Made by a program: the position numbers and the translations under genes. Positions 38,074-46,360 of a stretch of DNA of 64,000 nucleotides are shown here, in pieces. The DNA lies in contig NZ_SMGD01000012.1 of the NCBI RefSeq assembly GCF_004339545.1, positions 580,458 to 644,457 on the forward strand. Direction: 5' to 3'. This DNA is from Celerinatantimonas diazotrophica (GTDB taxonomy: Bacteria > Pseudomonadota > Gammaproteobacteria > Enterobacterales > Celerinatantimonadaceae). Every line of letters begins with the position of its first letter. Within the stretch, counting starts at the first letter, position 1. The notes under the pieces are model-generated. The model had not been told where the DNA came from and ran no database searches. It was given only the letters and a program-made list of their open reading frames with translations.

Positions 38074-38096
38074 ATGATTCAGATGACGGAGTAGGC

Positions 38097-38972
38097 ATGT
38101 TCAAAGGGTCAATTGTTGCGTTGATCACCCCATTTTATGAAGGGGAGATCGATTATACCGCCTTAAAAAATATTGTAGACTGGCATGTAGAACAGGGAAC
38201 CAATGCGATTGTTCCAGTTGGTACGACTGGGGAATCGCCCACTTTAACTCACGATGAACATGTCGGGATTATTAAAGCGGTGGTTGAACAGGTCAATGGT
38301 CGTATTCCGGTGATCGCTGGAGCCGGTTCTAATAATGTCGTTGAAGCGATTGAATATACGCAGCATGCTGAAGCTGTGGGTGCTGATGCAACATTGCATG
38401 TGGCAGGGTATTACAATCGGCCTAATCAGCGTGGTTTATTAGCCCATTTTAAAGCGGTACACGATGCGGCAACTAAGCCTGTGATTTTATATAATATTCC
38501 ACCACGTGCGGTTGTTAATATCGAGCCTCAAACACTGGCAGAACTGGCGCAATTGCCTCGCATTAGCGGAGTAAAAGATGCAACGGGCGATCTGGCACGT
38601 CCTTGGATTGAACGTCAACTGATTAAAAAAGCAGATTTTTGTTGGCTTAGCGGTGAAGATGCCACAGCAGTTGCCTATAATATTAGTGGCGGCCAGGGGT
38701 GTATTTCAGTTACTGCGAATATTGCGCCGAAATTATGCAGTGAAATGCAGCAGGCTTGTTTGGATGGGCAGTGGCAAAAAGCCGTTGAATTGCAGGATCG
38801 ACTACTGCCATTGCATCAGGCGATGTTTGCCGAACCAAGTCCGGCGCCTGTGAAATATGCGGCATCGTTGCTAAACCTGTGCAGTGCTAAGTGCCGTTTG
38901 CCCATTGTTGAATTAAGCGAAGAAACAAAACGGCGCATTGAACAAGCAATGCAACAGCTCGAATTGATTTAG
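38097..38972 (+). CDS. dapA: 4-hydroxy-tetrahydrodipicolinate synthase
   Basis: 291 residues, the usual DapA length. It condenses pyruvate and aspartate semialdehyde, the first committed step to diaminopimelate and lysine. The motif VPVGTTGESPTL holds the active-site threonines, LYNIPPRAVVNI the catalytic tyrosine, and GVKDATGD the Schiff-base lysine (about Lys161). GGAG lies 8 bases before the ATG. It is preceded by a leader terminator, implying attenuation control. The usual bamC neighbour of E. coli is absent. Confidence 0.96.
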   Translation: MFKGSIVALITPFYEGEIDYTALKNIVDWHVEQGTNAIVPVGTTGESPTLTHDEHVGIIKAVVEQVNGRIPVIAGAGSNNVVEAIEYTQHAEAVGADATLHVAGYYNRPNQRGLLAHFKAVHDAATKPVILYNIPPRAVVNIEPQTLAELAQLPRISGVKDATGDLARPWIERQLIKKADFCWLSGEDATAVAYNISGGQGCISVTANIAPKLCSEMQQACLDGQWQKAVELQDRLLPLHQAMFAEPSPAPVKYAASLLNLCSAKCRLPIVELSEETKRRIEQAMQQLELI

Positions 38973-39026
38973 TAAACTTGCCTGGTTTGGGCATTGGATT
39001 AGACCGTCAGAACAAAGCAGAGTGTA

Positions 39027-39815
39027 TTGATGTCAACTTCGATCGGTGAATGGGCTTGTCAGCAGATGATGACACCCACAACAGATGACTTGCGCTGGTA
39101 TTATGACCCTGTGAGCCAGCGGGTGTGGTTTAATTATCGTGATGGCGATGGCTGTCGCTGTTTGAATTATTCCGCGTGGCTTAACTCGTTGGATATGAGC
39201 TGTCGCTTAGCTGTTAATCAGACTGTGGAACAGGTACTCGCTGATAAAATGACTCGCAACTGTCATTTGAGCCACGATGATGATTGTTGGTATCGAATGC
39301 AGGTTTCAGAACAAACCGTTGAGCCATTTGATCAAGCGCTCATTAGTGGCGTTTTGACGTGTCTTTCTCGCCAATCAGGCGTAGGGGATCAACTCTATTT
39401 GCAAAGTGATTCTGGCGTTCTAAGTTGCCCTATGTTTCGGAGTTTCCTCATTCAGGCGTTGCAAAGTAATACTCATCACGGTGAGCCACTGGTGCTGATG
39501 GCGGTTTATATTCGGGATATTAAAGGTGCTGATCGTCGTGATGAGGTGGCTCGTAAGTTACGCAAGGATATGCGCCGCACTGATTTGGTGGGGTTCTTTC
39601 GTCAGCAAGAACTGCTGGTGTTACTTAATGGGGTTAGTGCGCAGGGCGCAAGCTGTATCGCCGAGAAACTGTCGGCAAGTTTAACTGATGGCATTTTGCC
39701 TGCAACAACAATTGGGTGGGCGGTTTTTCCACAAGATGGTGAAAATGTGGATACGTTGATTGAACGGCGTTATCTGCGACAGTTACCCAATGCTGATCTA
39801 AGCTCTGGCCAGTAA
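39027..39815 (+). CDS. Protein with degenerate GGDEF-like domain
   Basis: 262 residues, cytoplasmic, rich in cysteine in its first 100 residues (for example DGCRCLNY, DMSCRLAV). The C-terminal 130 residues resemble a GGDEF fold: LRKDMRRTDLVGFFRQQELLVLL aligns with the strand-turn-strand region, but the GG(D/E)EF signature is replaced by FRQQEL, followed by TIGWAVFPQDGENVDTLIERR, typical of the domain's end. It should not make c-di-GMP. It lies 54 bases after dapA and may be co-transcribed. Assignment to this fold is by eye and tentative. Confidence 0.55.
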   Translation: MMSTSIGEWACQQMMTPTTDDLRWYYDPVSQRVWFNYRDGDGCRCLNYSAWLNSLDMSCRLAVNQTVEQVLADKMTRNCHLSHDDDCWYRMQVSEQTVEPFDQALISGVLTCLSRQSGVGDQLYLQSDSGVLSCPMFRSFLIQALQSNTHHGEPLVLMAVYIRDIKGADRRDEVARKLRKDMRRTDLVGFFRQQELLVLLNGVSAQGASCIAEKLSASLTDGILPATTIGWAVFPQDGENVDTLIERRYLRQLPNADLSSGQ

Positions 39816-40142
39816 GATCTGGCCACGATCCCCGAATTCCTGCATCACATCGAAGTACTCACGGACATGTGTTGCGCTGTTATGTACCGTTTCACGCATG
39901 GCTTCTCTGATATGTTTGCTATTGGCAATTTTGGCATTGCGCTCATCTCGAAGTTGTGTGGGGGTTTGTCCAGGCGGAATATCATCAGAGGTAAAGACTT
40001 TGGTGCCAGGCTTGACTTGTTGGCGATCAACCGTATATTCGGTTAGATCCCGAACTGGCGCTTGTGCTTTAATGCGTTGATACGCGTGATAGATTGACTC
40101 AAAACTGGCAGCTCCTAAATTGTATCCATAATCATTTTGCAT
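39798..40142 (-). CDS. Hypothetical protein, 114 residues
   Basis: I do not recognise this protein. It is soluble and charged: the first 35 residues are aromatic-rich (MQNDYGYNLGAASFESIYHAYQRI), then comes a proline-rich linker (TSDDIPPGQTPTQ) and a helical C-terminal half (RNAKIANSKHIREAMRE, HVREYFDVMQEFG). Its stop codon overlaps the convergent upstream gene by 18 bases. The Shine-Dalgarno before the ATG is weak. Codon use is similar to neighbours, which supports a real gene. Confidence 0.6.
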   Translation of the reverse strand: MQNDYGYNLGAASFESIYHAYQRIKAQAPVRDLTEYTVDRQQVKPGTKVFTSDDIPPGQTPTQLRDERNAKIANSKHIREAMRETVHNSATHVREYFDVMQEFGDRGQILLARA

Positions 40143-40217
40143 GTTCTTACAGCCTGTTTTGTTCCTTATTTTATCTATAGCGACCTTATGAGCTGAAAGT
40201 TTAGCATTTGTCTTATT

Positions 40218-41054
40218 TTACTGTTGTAATCGGATTTGCCATTGCTGCCAAGCGGTTACATGAGCCTGCGATAACGGTCTTTGACTATACCAGCACAGGT
40301 CTAATAGTTCGCAGGCGGTTTGGTATAAAGACAGTTGTTGTTGACTGATAGAACTGAGTTCGCTTAGCTTGGCATGTTGGGCATCTGTTAGCTCAAAGCT
40401 ATGAAGCAAGGTGGCTTCATCCCAACCTTTGGCGCTAAAGGCTGCATATTCCCAATCAAGTATTGCCAGATGTCCTGAGTCGGTTTGGAGCAGGTTAGCT
40501 GGGGTTAAATCATGATGATTGAGGCATAAACAGTGCACCTTTGGAAAGCGAGTTAGCCATTGCTGGGCTTGTGTTTTTGCTTCACTGGGGGCAAATGTCG
40601 CGCGCTCGAGGTAACGCTTGAGATAATCTTGCATGTCTCGATTGGCATTTTTCCCAAGAGAGATTGTTTGGCAATGAGTCCAGACTAAAATGTCGCATAG
40701 TTCATCAAACAATTGGGGTGTTGTTAAAAAACTTTGGGCTGTTAACATTTTGCCAGGAATGTATCGATACAGCAGCCATGGTTCATTTGGAGAATAAAAC
40801 TGCCCTTGAATTGCCCAATCCCGGCCTCTGAGTGCTTGTAATAAAAGCTGTTCGCGTTGATAATCGGTACCATAATAGGGACGTTGATTGGGCGATCTTA
40901 GAATAAATTCACCCTGTATTGAGTGACAGTGCCAGATCGCATGGTGTCCTTTTTCTATTGGATGAGCACTGAGTAGGGGGCCTATTTGTTGGTTAATCCA
41001 GGCTATAGCACCCGGGCTCATCTGTGTCAGTAAATCAGTGGATGTTGTCGACAT
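40218..41054 (-). CDS. thiK: Thiamine kinase-like aminoglycoside-phosphotransferase-fold enzyme
   Basis: 278 residues with the APH/choline-kinase catalytic motifs LCLNHHDLTPANLL (Brenner-type HxD...N) and LAILDWEYAA (metal-binding Asp). It is divergent from the thiamine transporter operon thiBPQ with only 39 bases between starts, which strongly suggests thiamine kinase (salvage of imported thiamine to thiamine monophosphate). Sequence alone would allow other small-molecule kinases of this fold. Confidence 0.72.
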   Translation of the reverse strand: MSTTSTDLLTQMSPGAIAWINQQIGPLLSAHPIEKGHHAIWHCHSIQGEFILRSPNQRPYYGTDYQREQLLLQALRGRDWAIQGQFYSPNEPWLLYRYIPGKMLTAQSFLTTPQLFDELCDILVWTHCQTISLGKNANRDMQDYLKRYLERATFAPSEAKTQAQQWLTRFPKVHCLCLNHHDLTPANLLQTDSGHLAILDWEYAAFSAKGWDEATLLHSFELTDAQHAKLSELSSISQQQLSLYQTACELLDLCWYSQRPLSQAHVTAWQQWQIRLQQ

Positions 41055-41093
41055 CTAGTATCATCATCTTGTCATTAATCACGGAAGTGTAAA

Positions 41094-42095
41094 ATGAAAC
41101 GACTGCTCTGGCTATGCCAAGTCATCTTGCTTTGTTTATTTAGTGCTAAAGCATTAGCTGTTAACACAAATTCAACCTTAACCGTCTACACCTATTCCTC
41201 ATTTACTTCGAAATGGGGTCCCGGACCACAGTTGACCAAGCTATTTGAAAAACAATGTCATTGCCATATCAACTGGGTCGGGCTCGATGATGGTGTTTCT
41301 GTGCTAAATCGACTGCGTTTAGAACGATCGCATACCAAAGCCGATGCGATCGTTGGCTTGGATACTAATTTGATGTATAGCGCCGAAAAGCTCAAGCTTG
41401 TCGCGCCACATCAGTTGGACACCGCAACCGATAACCTGACGATTCAATGGCATAATAAATATTTTATCCCTTATGACCGCGGCCAGTTTGCTTTTGTTTA
41501 TAATCGCAAAAAACTAGCCAATCCACCGCATTCACTTAAAGATCTCGTGGATAATTTTAAAGGGACCATTATCTATGAAGATCCGCGTACAAGCACGCCA
41601 GGGCTGGGGTTATTGTTGTGGGTAAAAGCTGTGTATGGCGATAAAGCACCGCAGGCTTGGGCAAAATTGGCCAAAAAAACGGTGACTGTGACCAAAAGCT
41701 GGGATGATGCCTATGGTATGTTTTTAAAAGGCCAAGCGGATATGGTTTTAAGCTATACCACCGATTCGGCGTACCACAAGATAGAGGAACACAATAGTGA
41801 CTATCTTGCAGCTAAATTTGCGGAAGGAAATTATCAGCAGATTGAAGTCGCTGGCATCAGTGCTTATGCGAAACATAAAAAGTTAGCTCGCGAGTTTCTA
41901 CAATTTTTATTAACCCCCCAAGCTCAGCGAATTATCGCTTTAAATAACTGGATGTTGCCGGTTCGTAAAGGCGTTAAATTGCCCGAAGCATTTAGTGAAA
42001 TTATTCATCCCAAGGCGTTGATGTTGCCCGCAGCACAGGTCGCTAAAAATCGGCAGAACTGGATTCGGCAGTGGCGCAACGCAGTCAGTCAATAG
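41094..42095 (+). CDS. thiB: Thiamine ABC transporter substrate-binding protein
   Basis: 333 residues with a Sec signal peptide (about 1-22, ending SAKALA). The mature start LTVYTYSSFTSKWGPGPQL and the segment GLDDGVSVLNRLRLE are diagnostic for ThiB, which binds thiamine, thiamine monophosphate and thiamine diphosphate in the periplasm. It is the first gene of thiBPQ; the permease start lies inside its 3' end (25-base overlap). No THI-box riboswitch fits in the 39-base upstream gap. Confidence 0.94.
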   Translation: MKRLLWLCQVILLCLFSAKALAVNTNSTLTVYTYSSFTSKWGPGPQLTKLFEKQCHCHINWVGLDDGVSVLNRLRLERSHTKADAIVGLDTNLMYSAEKLKLVAPHQLDTATDNLTIQWHNKYFIPYDRGQFAFVYNRKKLANPPHSLKDLVDNFKGTIIYEDPRTSTPGLGLLLWVKAVYGDKAPQAWAKLAKKTVTVTKSWDDAYGMFLKGQADMVLSYTTDSAYHKIEEHNSDYLAAKFAEGNYQQIEVAGISAYAKHKKLAREFLQFLLTPQAQRIIALNNWMLPVRKGVKLPEAFSEIIHPKALMLPAAQVAKNRQNWIRQWRNAVSQ

Positions 42096-43648
42096 CGAGT
42101 CTTGCCAGTGCAGCGATATTATCCGTTGGGGTAATATCGCTGGTTTTATGGTTGGCGTTAAGTGGGATCTGGCAAGCGGGTCAGGGCGTTTCCCTCGAGC
42201 AGTTAGAGGATCCTTATTTATGGCATGTGCTTTGGTTTAGTTTCTATCAAGCGGCGTTATCGGCCACATTATCTTTAGTGTTTGGATTATGGTTAGGGCG
42301 CTGCTTGTTTTATCTGCGAGCTAAAGGTACACGCTGGTGGCTTTATCTGGCGAGCGTTTGTTTTATTGCACCGGTCATTCTGGTGGTATTGGGGGTCGTT
42401 GGCGCTTTTGGGATCCATGGCATTTGGGCGCGTATCCTCTTTAAGTCGATGAATATTTATGGGTTAACTGGTATTTTATTAGCCCATCTATTTTTGAATA
42501 TTCCGCTGTTTGTTCGCCATAGTTATCTGTTACTCCAGTCGATTGCCAGTAGCCATTGGCAGCAAGCCGAACAGCTAGGGCTCCCCCCTGTCCGCCGTTT
42601 CCGTTATCTAGAGTGGCCATTACTTGCTCCTGGTTTAGTGAGCTCGTGGGTACTGGTGTTTTTATTGTGTTTTGGTAGTTTTACGATTGTGTTGGCACTG
42701 GGCGGCGGGCCGGCACATACGACTTTAGAGGTTGCGATTTATCAGGCGCTAAAATATAGCTTTGAGCCAACATTTGCGCTTTATTGTGCGCTGTTGCAGT
42801 TGATAATAGCCTTGGCATTGACCTTTGTCTTTAAGCGTCAGGAAAAGCCTAGTCCGATCGCAGCGTCCGGTCACTATCGACCATTAACCGGAGCCGTTGA
42901 GCAGTTGAGTATGCGTGTATCATTAATTGCGGCAGCGCTGTTTTTTGGTTCGGTCATCATTGGCATGTTTATACCACTGTTTGATTTTAACTGGCACCAC
43001 TTGCCCGGCGCTGCTCTGTTTCAGGCTACTTATACGAGCCTGGCTATCGCACTGTTTAGTTGGACCTTTTGTCTTGTTCTGATGGTATCGTTGAGTTATT
43101 TATCGATGCAAAGTTGGGTGCAACCTTCGTTGAAATTTTTGGAGCGGGTCAGTGATTTTTATGGTTCTGCTTTGCTTTATTTACCACCGATGGTGGTTTC
43201 GACGGGGCTGTTTTTTTGGCTGTGGCTCCATGGGTATCAGGTGTGGTTGTGGCCGCTGGTCGCTATGGTTAATGCATTGATGTCTTTACCTTTTGTCAGC
43301 CGTATTATTAAACCGCAACTTTGGCAGTTACAAGCAAGCTATCAACATCTTATGTTAGAATTGGGGTTATCGCGTTGGCAATCACTCCGGTTGGTTTATC
43401 TACCTGTGTTGGCTCGACCTTTAGCATTAGCTAGTGCCTTTGCTCTGGTGTTGTCGCTGGGGGATATGGGCGTCGTGGCGCTCCTTGGGGACACTCATCT
43501 TTTGACATTGCCACTGTTAATTTATCAGCAACTTGGCCATTATCAGTTTGCCGGTGCGAGTGTGACTGGCTTGTGGTTAATGCTGTTATGTCTTTTCATT
43601 TTTGGTGTTATGAATTGGATTGGGGAGCGAGCCAGAGCCGTATGCTAG
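42071..43648 (+). CDS. thiP: Thiamine ABC transporter permease
   Basis: 525 residues: a fused double permease with about 12 transmembrane helices and two ABC-permease EAA-like loops (HWQQAEQLGLPPVRRFRYLEWP and YQHLMLELGLSRWQSLRLVYLP each cover one half). The start is GTG within thiB. It overlaps thiQ by seven bases. Normal ThiP length and order. Confidence 0.93.
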   Translation: MAQRSQSIASLASAAILSVGVISLVLWLALSGIWQAGQGVSLEQLEDPYLWHVLWFSFYQAALSATLSLVFGLWLGRCLFYLRAKGTRWWLYLASVCFIAPVILVVLGVVGAFGIHGIWARILFKSMNIYGLTGILLAHLFLNIPLFVRHSYLLLQSIASSHWQQAEQLGLPPVRRFRYLEWPLLAPGLVSSWVLVFLLCFGSFTIVLALGGGPAHTTLEVAIYQALKYSFEPTFALYCALLQLIIALALTFVFKRQEKPSPIAASGHYRPLTGAVEQLSMRVSLIAAALFFGSVIIGMFIPLFDFNWHHLPGAALFQATYTSLAIALFSWTFCLVLMVSLSYLSMQSWVQPSLKFLERVSDFYGSALLYLPPMVVSTGLFFWLWLHGYQVWLWPLVAMVNALMSLPFVSRIIKPQLWQLQASYQHLMLELGLSRWQSLRLVYLPVLARPLALASAFALVLSLGDMGVVALLGDTHLLTLPLLIYQQLGHYQFAGASVTGLWLMLLCLFIFGVMNWIGERARAVC

Positions 43649-44373
43649 AGGTCAATCAGCTGAGGTTATCTCGTCAAGGCGATGAGTTTTGCTACGATTT
43701 AACCTGTCAACCCGGGCAAGTCGTGGCTCTATTAGGGCAAAGTGGCTGTGGCAAATCGACGTTGCTGGCAATGATAGCTGGATTTGAAACAGCCTCTGGA
43801 GTGTTGCTGTGGCAGGGACGATCGATTCTGGAGCTGCCGGTAGCCAAGCGGCCTGTGAGTAGTTTGTTTCAGCAGCATAATTTATTTGAGCATTTGACGG
43901 TTCAGCAGAATTTAGCGCTAGGGATTAATGGTCGATTAAAACTTAATCGCCATGAGCAAGCGCATATTGCTAAGGTCGCAGAGCAATTAGGTATCTCGCA
44001 GTGGCTGGCCAGTTATCCTGGTGCTCTTTCCGGAGGGCAGATCCAACGGGCAGCGTTAGCTAGGGCATTGCTTCGTCAGCGGCCTATTTTGTTACTCGAT
44101 GAACCATTTAGCGCACTGGATCCAGTCTTGCGGGCGGATTGTTTAACGTTGGTTCGCAATCTGGCCAGTGAGCACCAACTGGCGGTGTTATTGGTGACCC
44201 ACCAATTTAGTGATGCCTGTGCGATCGCCGATGAGGTTGCATTTATAGAACAAGGGCGAGTCATTCAACAATGCCCGCCCCAAGAGTTACAAACCAACCC
44301 GGCTAATGCTCAGGTGGCTCAATTTTTAGCAATTGCGGATAAAGGCGTTTTTCCCAGCAAAGACTGCAGCTGA
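43642..44373 (+). CDS. thiQ: Thiamine ABC transporter ATP-binding protein
   Basis: 243 residues with Walker A (LLGQSGCGKSTLL), the Q-loop, the ABC signature (LSGGQIQRAALARAL) and Walker B (PILLLDEPFSALDP), followed by the H-loop histidine in LVTHQ. The start chosen is ATG at 43642 (MLEVNQLRLSRQG), matching the family N-terminus and overlapping the thiP stop; an ORF beginning at 43573 adds residues that belong to another frame of thiP. Its last 48 bases overlap the convergent enolase gene. Confidence 0.94.
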   Translation: MLEVNQLRLSRQGDEFCYDLTCQPGQVVALLGQSGCGKSTLLAMIAGFETASGVLLWQGRSILELPVAKRPVSSLFQQHNLFEHLTVQQNLALGINGRLKLNRHEQAHIAKVAEQLGISQWLASYPGALSGGQIQRAALARALLRQRPILLLDEPFSALDPVLRADCLTLVRNLASEHQLAVLLVTHQFSDACAIADEVAFIEQGRVIQQCPPQELQTNPANAQVAQFLAIADKGVFPSKDCS

Positions 44374-45615
44374 GCCTAATTGTTGTTCAATCCGCATAAG
44401 CTGATTGTATTTTTCCACACGTTCTCCACGACATGGTGCGCCTGTTTTGAGGTGTCCGGCGCGCATGGCAACGGTCATATCAGCGATGAAGCTGTCGGTG
44501 GTTTCGCCACTGCGATGGGAGACAAATGTGCCCCAGTTGTTTTGATGACACAGATTGACGGCATCGAAGGTTTCAGACAGTGAACCAATCTGATTTAATT
44601 TAATTAAGGCAGAATTGGCCAGTTGTTCATCAATCCCCCGTTGGATATAGGTAATATTGGTTACAAATATGTCATCACCGACGAGTTCAACGCGTCCAGC
44701 GAGTTTATTATACAGAACTTTCCAACCTTCCCAGTCATCTTCGGCTAAACCGTCTTCAAGCAGAACCACTGGGAAATCATCGATTAACTTCGCATAGTAG
44801 TCACTCATCTGCGTGGCGTTCAGTTTGGCATTTTCTGTTTTTAGGGTGTAAATCCCGTTTTCAGAGAACTCACTAGAAGCTGGATCTATGCAAATTGCAA
44901 CATCTTCTCCGGGTTTAAAGCCAGCGGCTTCAATTGCCTGGACAATATACTCAAGTGGTTCACGGTTTGATTTAACTTGCGGTGCAAAACCACCTTCATC
45001 ACCGATCCCTGTTGAGAGTCCTTTTTCTTTAAGTACATTGCGCAAGGCTTGATAGACTTCACTGCCCCAACGAACGGCTTCGCTGATACTACCTGCACCC
45101 CAAGGTGCAATCATAAATTCCTGAAAGTCAGCACCCTGCCAGCGGGCGTGTACGCCACCGTTAATAATGTTCATGCAGGGGACAGGTAGCAGGTTGGCAC
45201 CGGTGCCGCCAAGATATTGGTACAGTGGTAAATCGGATTGCAAAGCGCCCAGTCGGGCACAAGCTAAGGACACGCCTAAAATAGCGTTCGCACCAAGTTT
45301 AGCTTTGTTTTCAGTCCCATCTAATTCGATCATCTTGGCGTCAATCTGGCGCATTTGGCGGGCATCGCAGCCAATCAACGCCGGAGCGATGGTTTGGTGA
45401 ATGTGTTCAATTGCTTGTAAAACACCTTTGCCACCAAAACGACTTTTGTCATTATCACGAAATTCAATAGCTTCGCGAGAGCCTGTGCTGGCTCCCGATG
45501 GCACAGATGCACGAGCACTTCGGCCTGCCGTATCAAACACGTCGACTTCGATGGTAGGATTACCACGAGAGTCAAGTATTTCACGGGCTGTGATCTGCTG
45601 AATTTGATTATTCAT
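44326..45615 (-). CDS. eno: Enolase (non-canonical sequence type)
   Basis: 429 residues, normal length. The start is at MNNQIQQITAREILDSRGNP; a further 35 upstream codons overlap the Usp gene and are rejected. Catalytic features are present: GIGDEGGFAP, the metal ligands in CIDPASSEF, LLEDGLAEDDW and VGDDIFVTN, the lysine in ALIKLNQIGS and FVSHRSGETTD. Several segments (GGVHARWQGADFQEFM instead of the usual GGAHADNNVDIQEFM) differ from the housekeeping enolase of gammaproteobacteria, and the usual pyrG neighbour is absent. It may be a second, horizontally acquired or specialised enolase, paired with a UspA-type gene 19 bases upstream. Confidence 0.9.
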   Translation of the reverse strand: MNNQIQQITAREILDSRGNPTIEVDVFDTAGRSARASVPSGASTGSREAIEFRDNDKSRFGGKGVLQAIEHIHQTIAPALIGCDARQMRQIDAKMIELDGTENKAKLGANAILGVSLACARLGALQSDLPLYQYLGGTGANLLPVPCMNIINGGVHARWQGADFQEFMIAPWGAGSISEAVRWGSEVYQALRNVLKEKGLSTGIGDEGGFAPQVKSNREPLEYIVQAIEAAGFKPGEDVAICIDPASSEFSENGIYTLKTENAKLNATQMSDYYAKLIDDFPVVLLEDGLAEDDWEGWKVLYNKLAGRVELVGDDIFVTNITYIQRGIDEQLANSALIKLNQIGSLSETFDAVNLCHQNNWGTFVSHRSGETTDSFIADMTVAMRAGHLKTGAPCRGERVEKYNQLMRIEQQLGSAAVFAGKNAFIRNC

Positions 45616-45634
45616 AAAGCCTCCATTAAGGGTT

Positions 45635-46066
45635 TTATTTTTTACTGTGAATATGTTGCACCAACACATCGATATCGATGCGATTAATGAACTCAAACGA
45701 ATAGGATGATAAAACACCAAATAGACGGTTTTTATGACCGACGATTAAAAGGTCGATTTGGCGTTCGCTGATGAGATGGGCGATATCTTTAAACCGAGTA
45801 ATGCTGACCAGTTCTTCAATTCCAGCGGGAAAATCAATGTCTTTGGCAAGTTCTGAGAGCATTTCTTTGGCTTCAATCACATGCTGGGATTGCTTATCAA
45901 CAATGGTATTATCGTTGAGATACTGCAGTTCTCGGTAGTCAGAGCTAATGTGGCCAATGGTAATTTTTGTTCCCAGAGCATGAGCCATTTTGCAGCCATG
46001 AGTGAGTAAAATTTCTCCATCAATTGCATCGTGAGCAAGAACTAGGGCGTGGCGATAGTAGGTCAT
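45635..46066 (-). CDS. Universal stress protein, UspA type
   Basis: 143 residues with the Usp fold: ALVLAHDAIDGEILLTHG at the start and LLIVGHKNRLFGVLSSYSFEFI near the end. It resembles UspA-class members with a short GH-x-N type loop and lacks the full G-2x-G-9x-G(S/T) ATP motif, so it probably does not bind ATP. It is immediately upstream of the enolase gene on the same strand, so the two are likely co-expressed. Confidence 0.82.
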   Translation of the reverse strand: MTYYRHALVLAHDAIDGEILLTHGCKMAHALGTKITIGHISSDYRELQYLNDNTIVDKQSQHVIEAKEMLSELAKDIDFPAGIEELVSITRFKDIAHLISERQIDLLIVGHKNRLFGVLSSYSFEFINRIDIDVLVQHIHSKK

Positions 46067-46360
46067 AACGACTTCCTTCTATAGGCGATTGTCGACAATA
46101 TAAGTATGAGCTGGATGTGTAGAAGAAAATAAGTGGTAGTTCAAAAAACAGAAGTGATATACAAAAGTATAGAAAGATTTAACAACTGGCATACTGACGT
46201 ACCCCTTAAATAGATAAGGATGAATCACCAGGTGTTATCAGCCAGACAGGGCGGTTTGTTAGGGTGAACACCATCACCGTGGCAATGAATTGCTAGGAAT
46301 TAAAATACTCGCTTTTAATTCCCTAAGCAATTTATTAATGTAAAGTCTTTGTAAAGTTAT
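46067..46360. other. Intergenic region between cfa operon end and usp
   Basis: 294 bases. The left part should carry the usp-eno promoter; the right part carries the terminator hairpin of the lipid operon (46288-46332). No gene is seen. Confidence 0.55.
46288..46332 (-). terminator. Terminator of the cfa operon
   Basis: AATTGCTAGGAATTAAAA pairs with TTTTAATTCCCTAAGCAATT (two bulged bases), an AT-rich 18-bp stem with a 7-nt loop, about 30 bases after the cyclopropane synthase gene ends. Confidence 0.6.

Larger units (their letters stand above)
37781..38096. other. dapA leader and promoter region
   Basis: This gap of 316 bases lies between divergent rsmC and dapA. It holds a TTGACA at 37868-37873 (a -35 candidate with no good -10 partner), a 30-codon lysine-rich ORF, an antiterminator/terminator pair and the dapA Shine-Dalgarno. 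See the separate entries. Confidence 0.7.

Noticed and set aside
37781..38096. L-box lysine riboswitch upstream of dapA
   Set aside because: I could not find the conserved lysine-riboswitch core segments, and the leader is short and fits a translated attenuator better. A covariance-model search would decide.
41055..41093. TPP riboswitch for thiBPQ
   Set aside because: The divergent gap is only 39 bases, too short for the aptamer.
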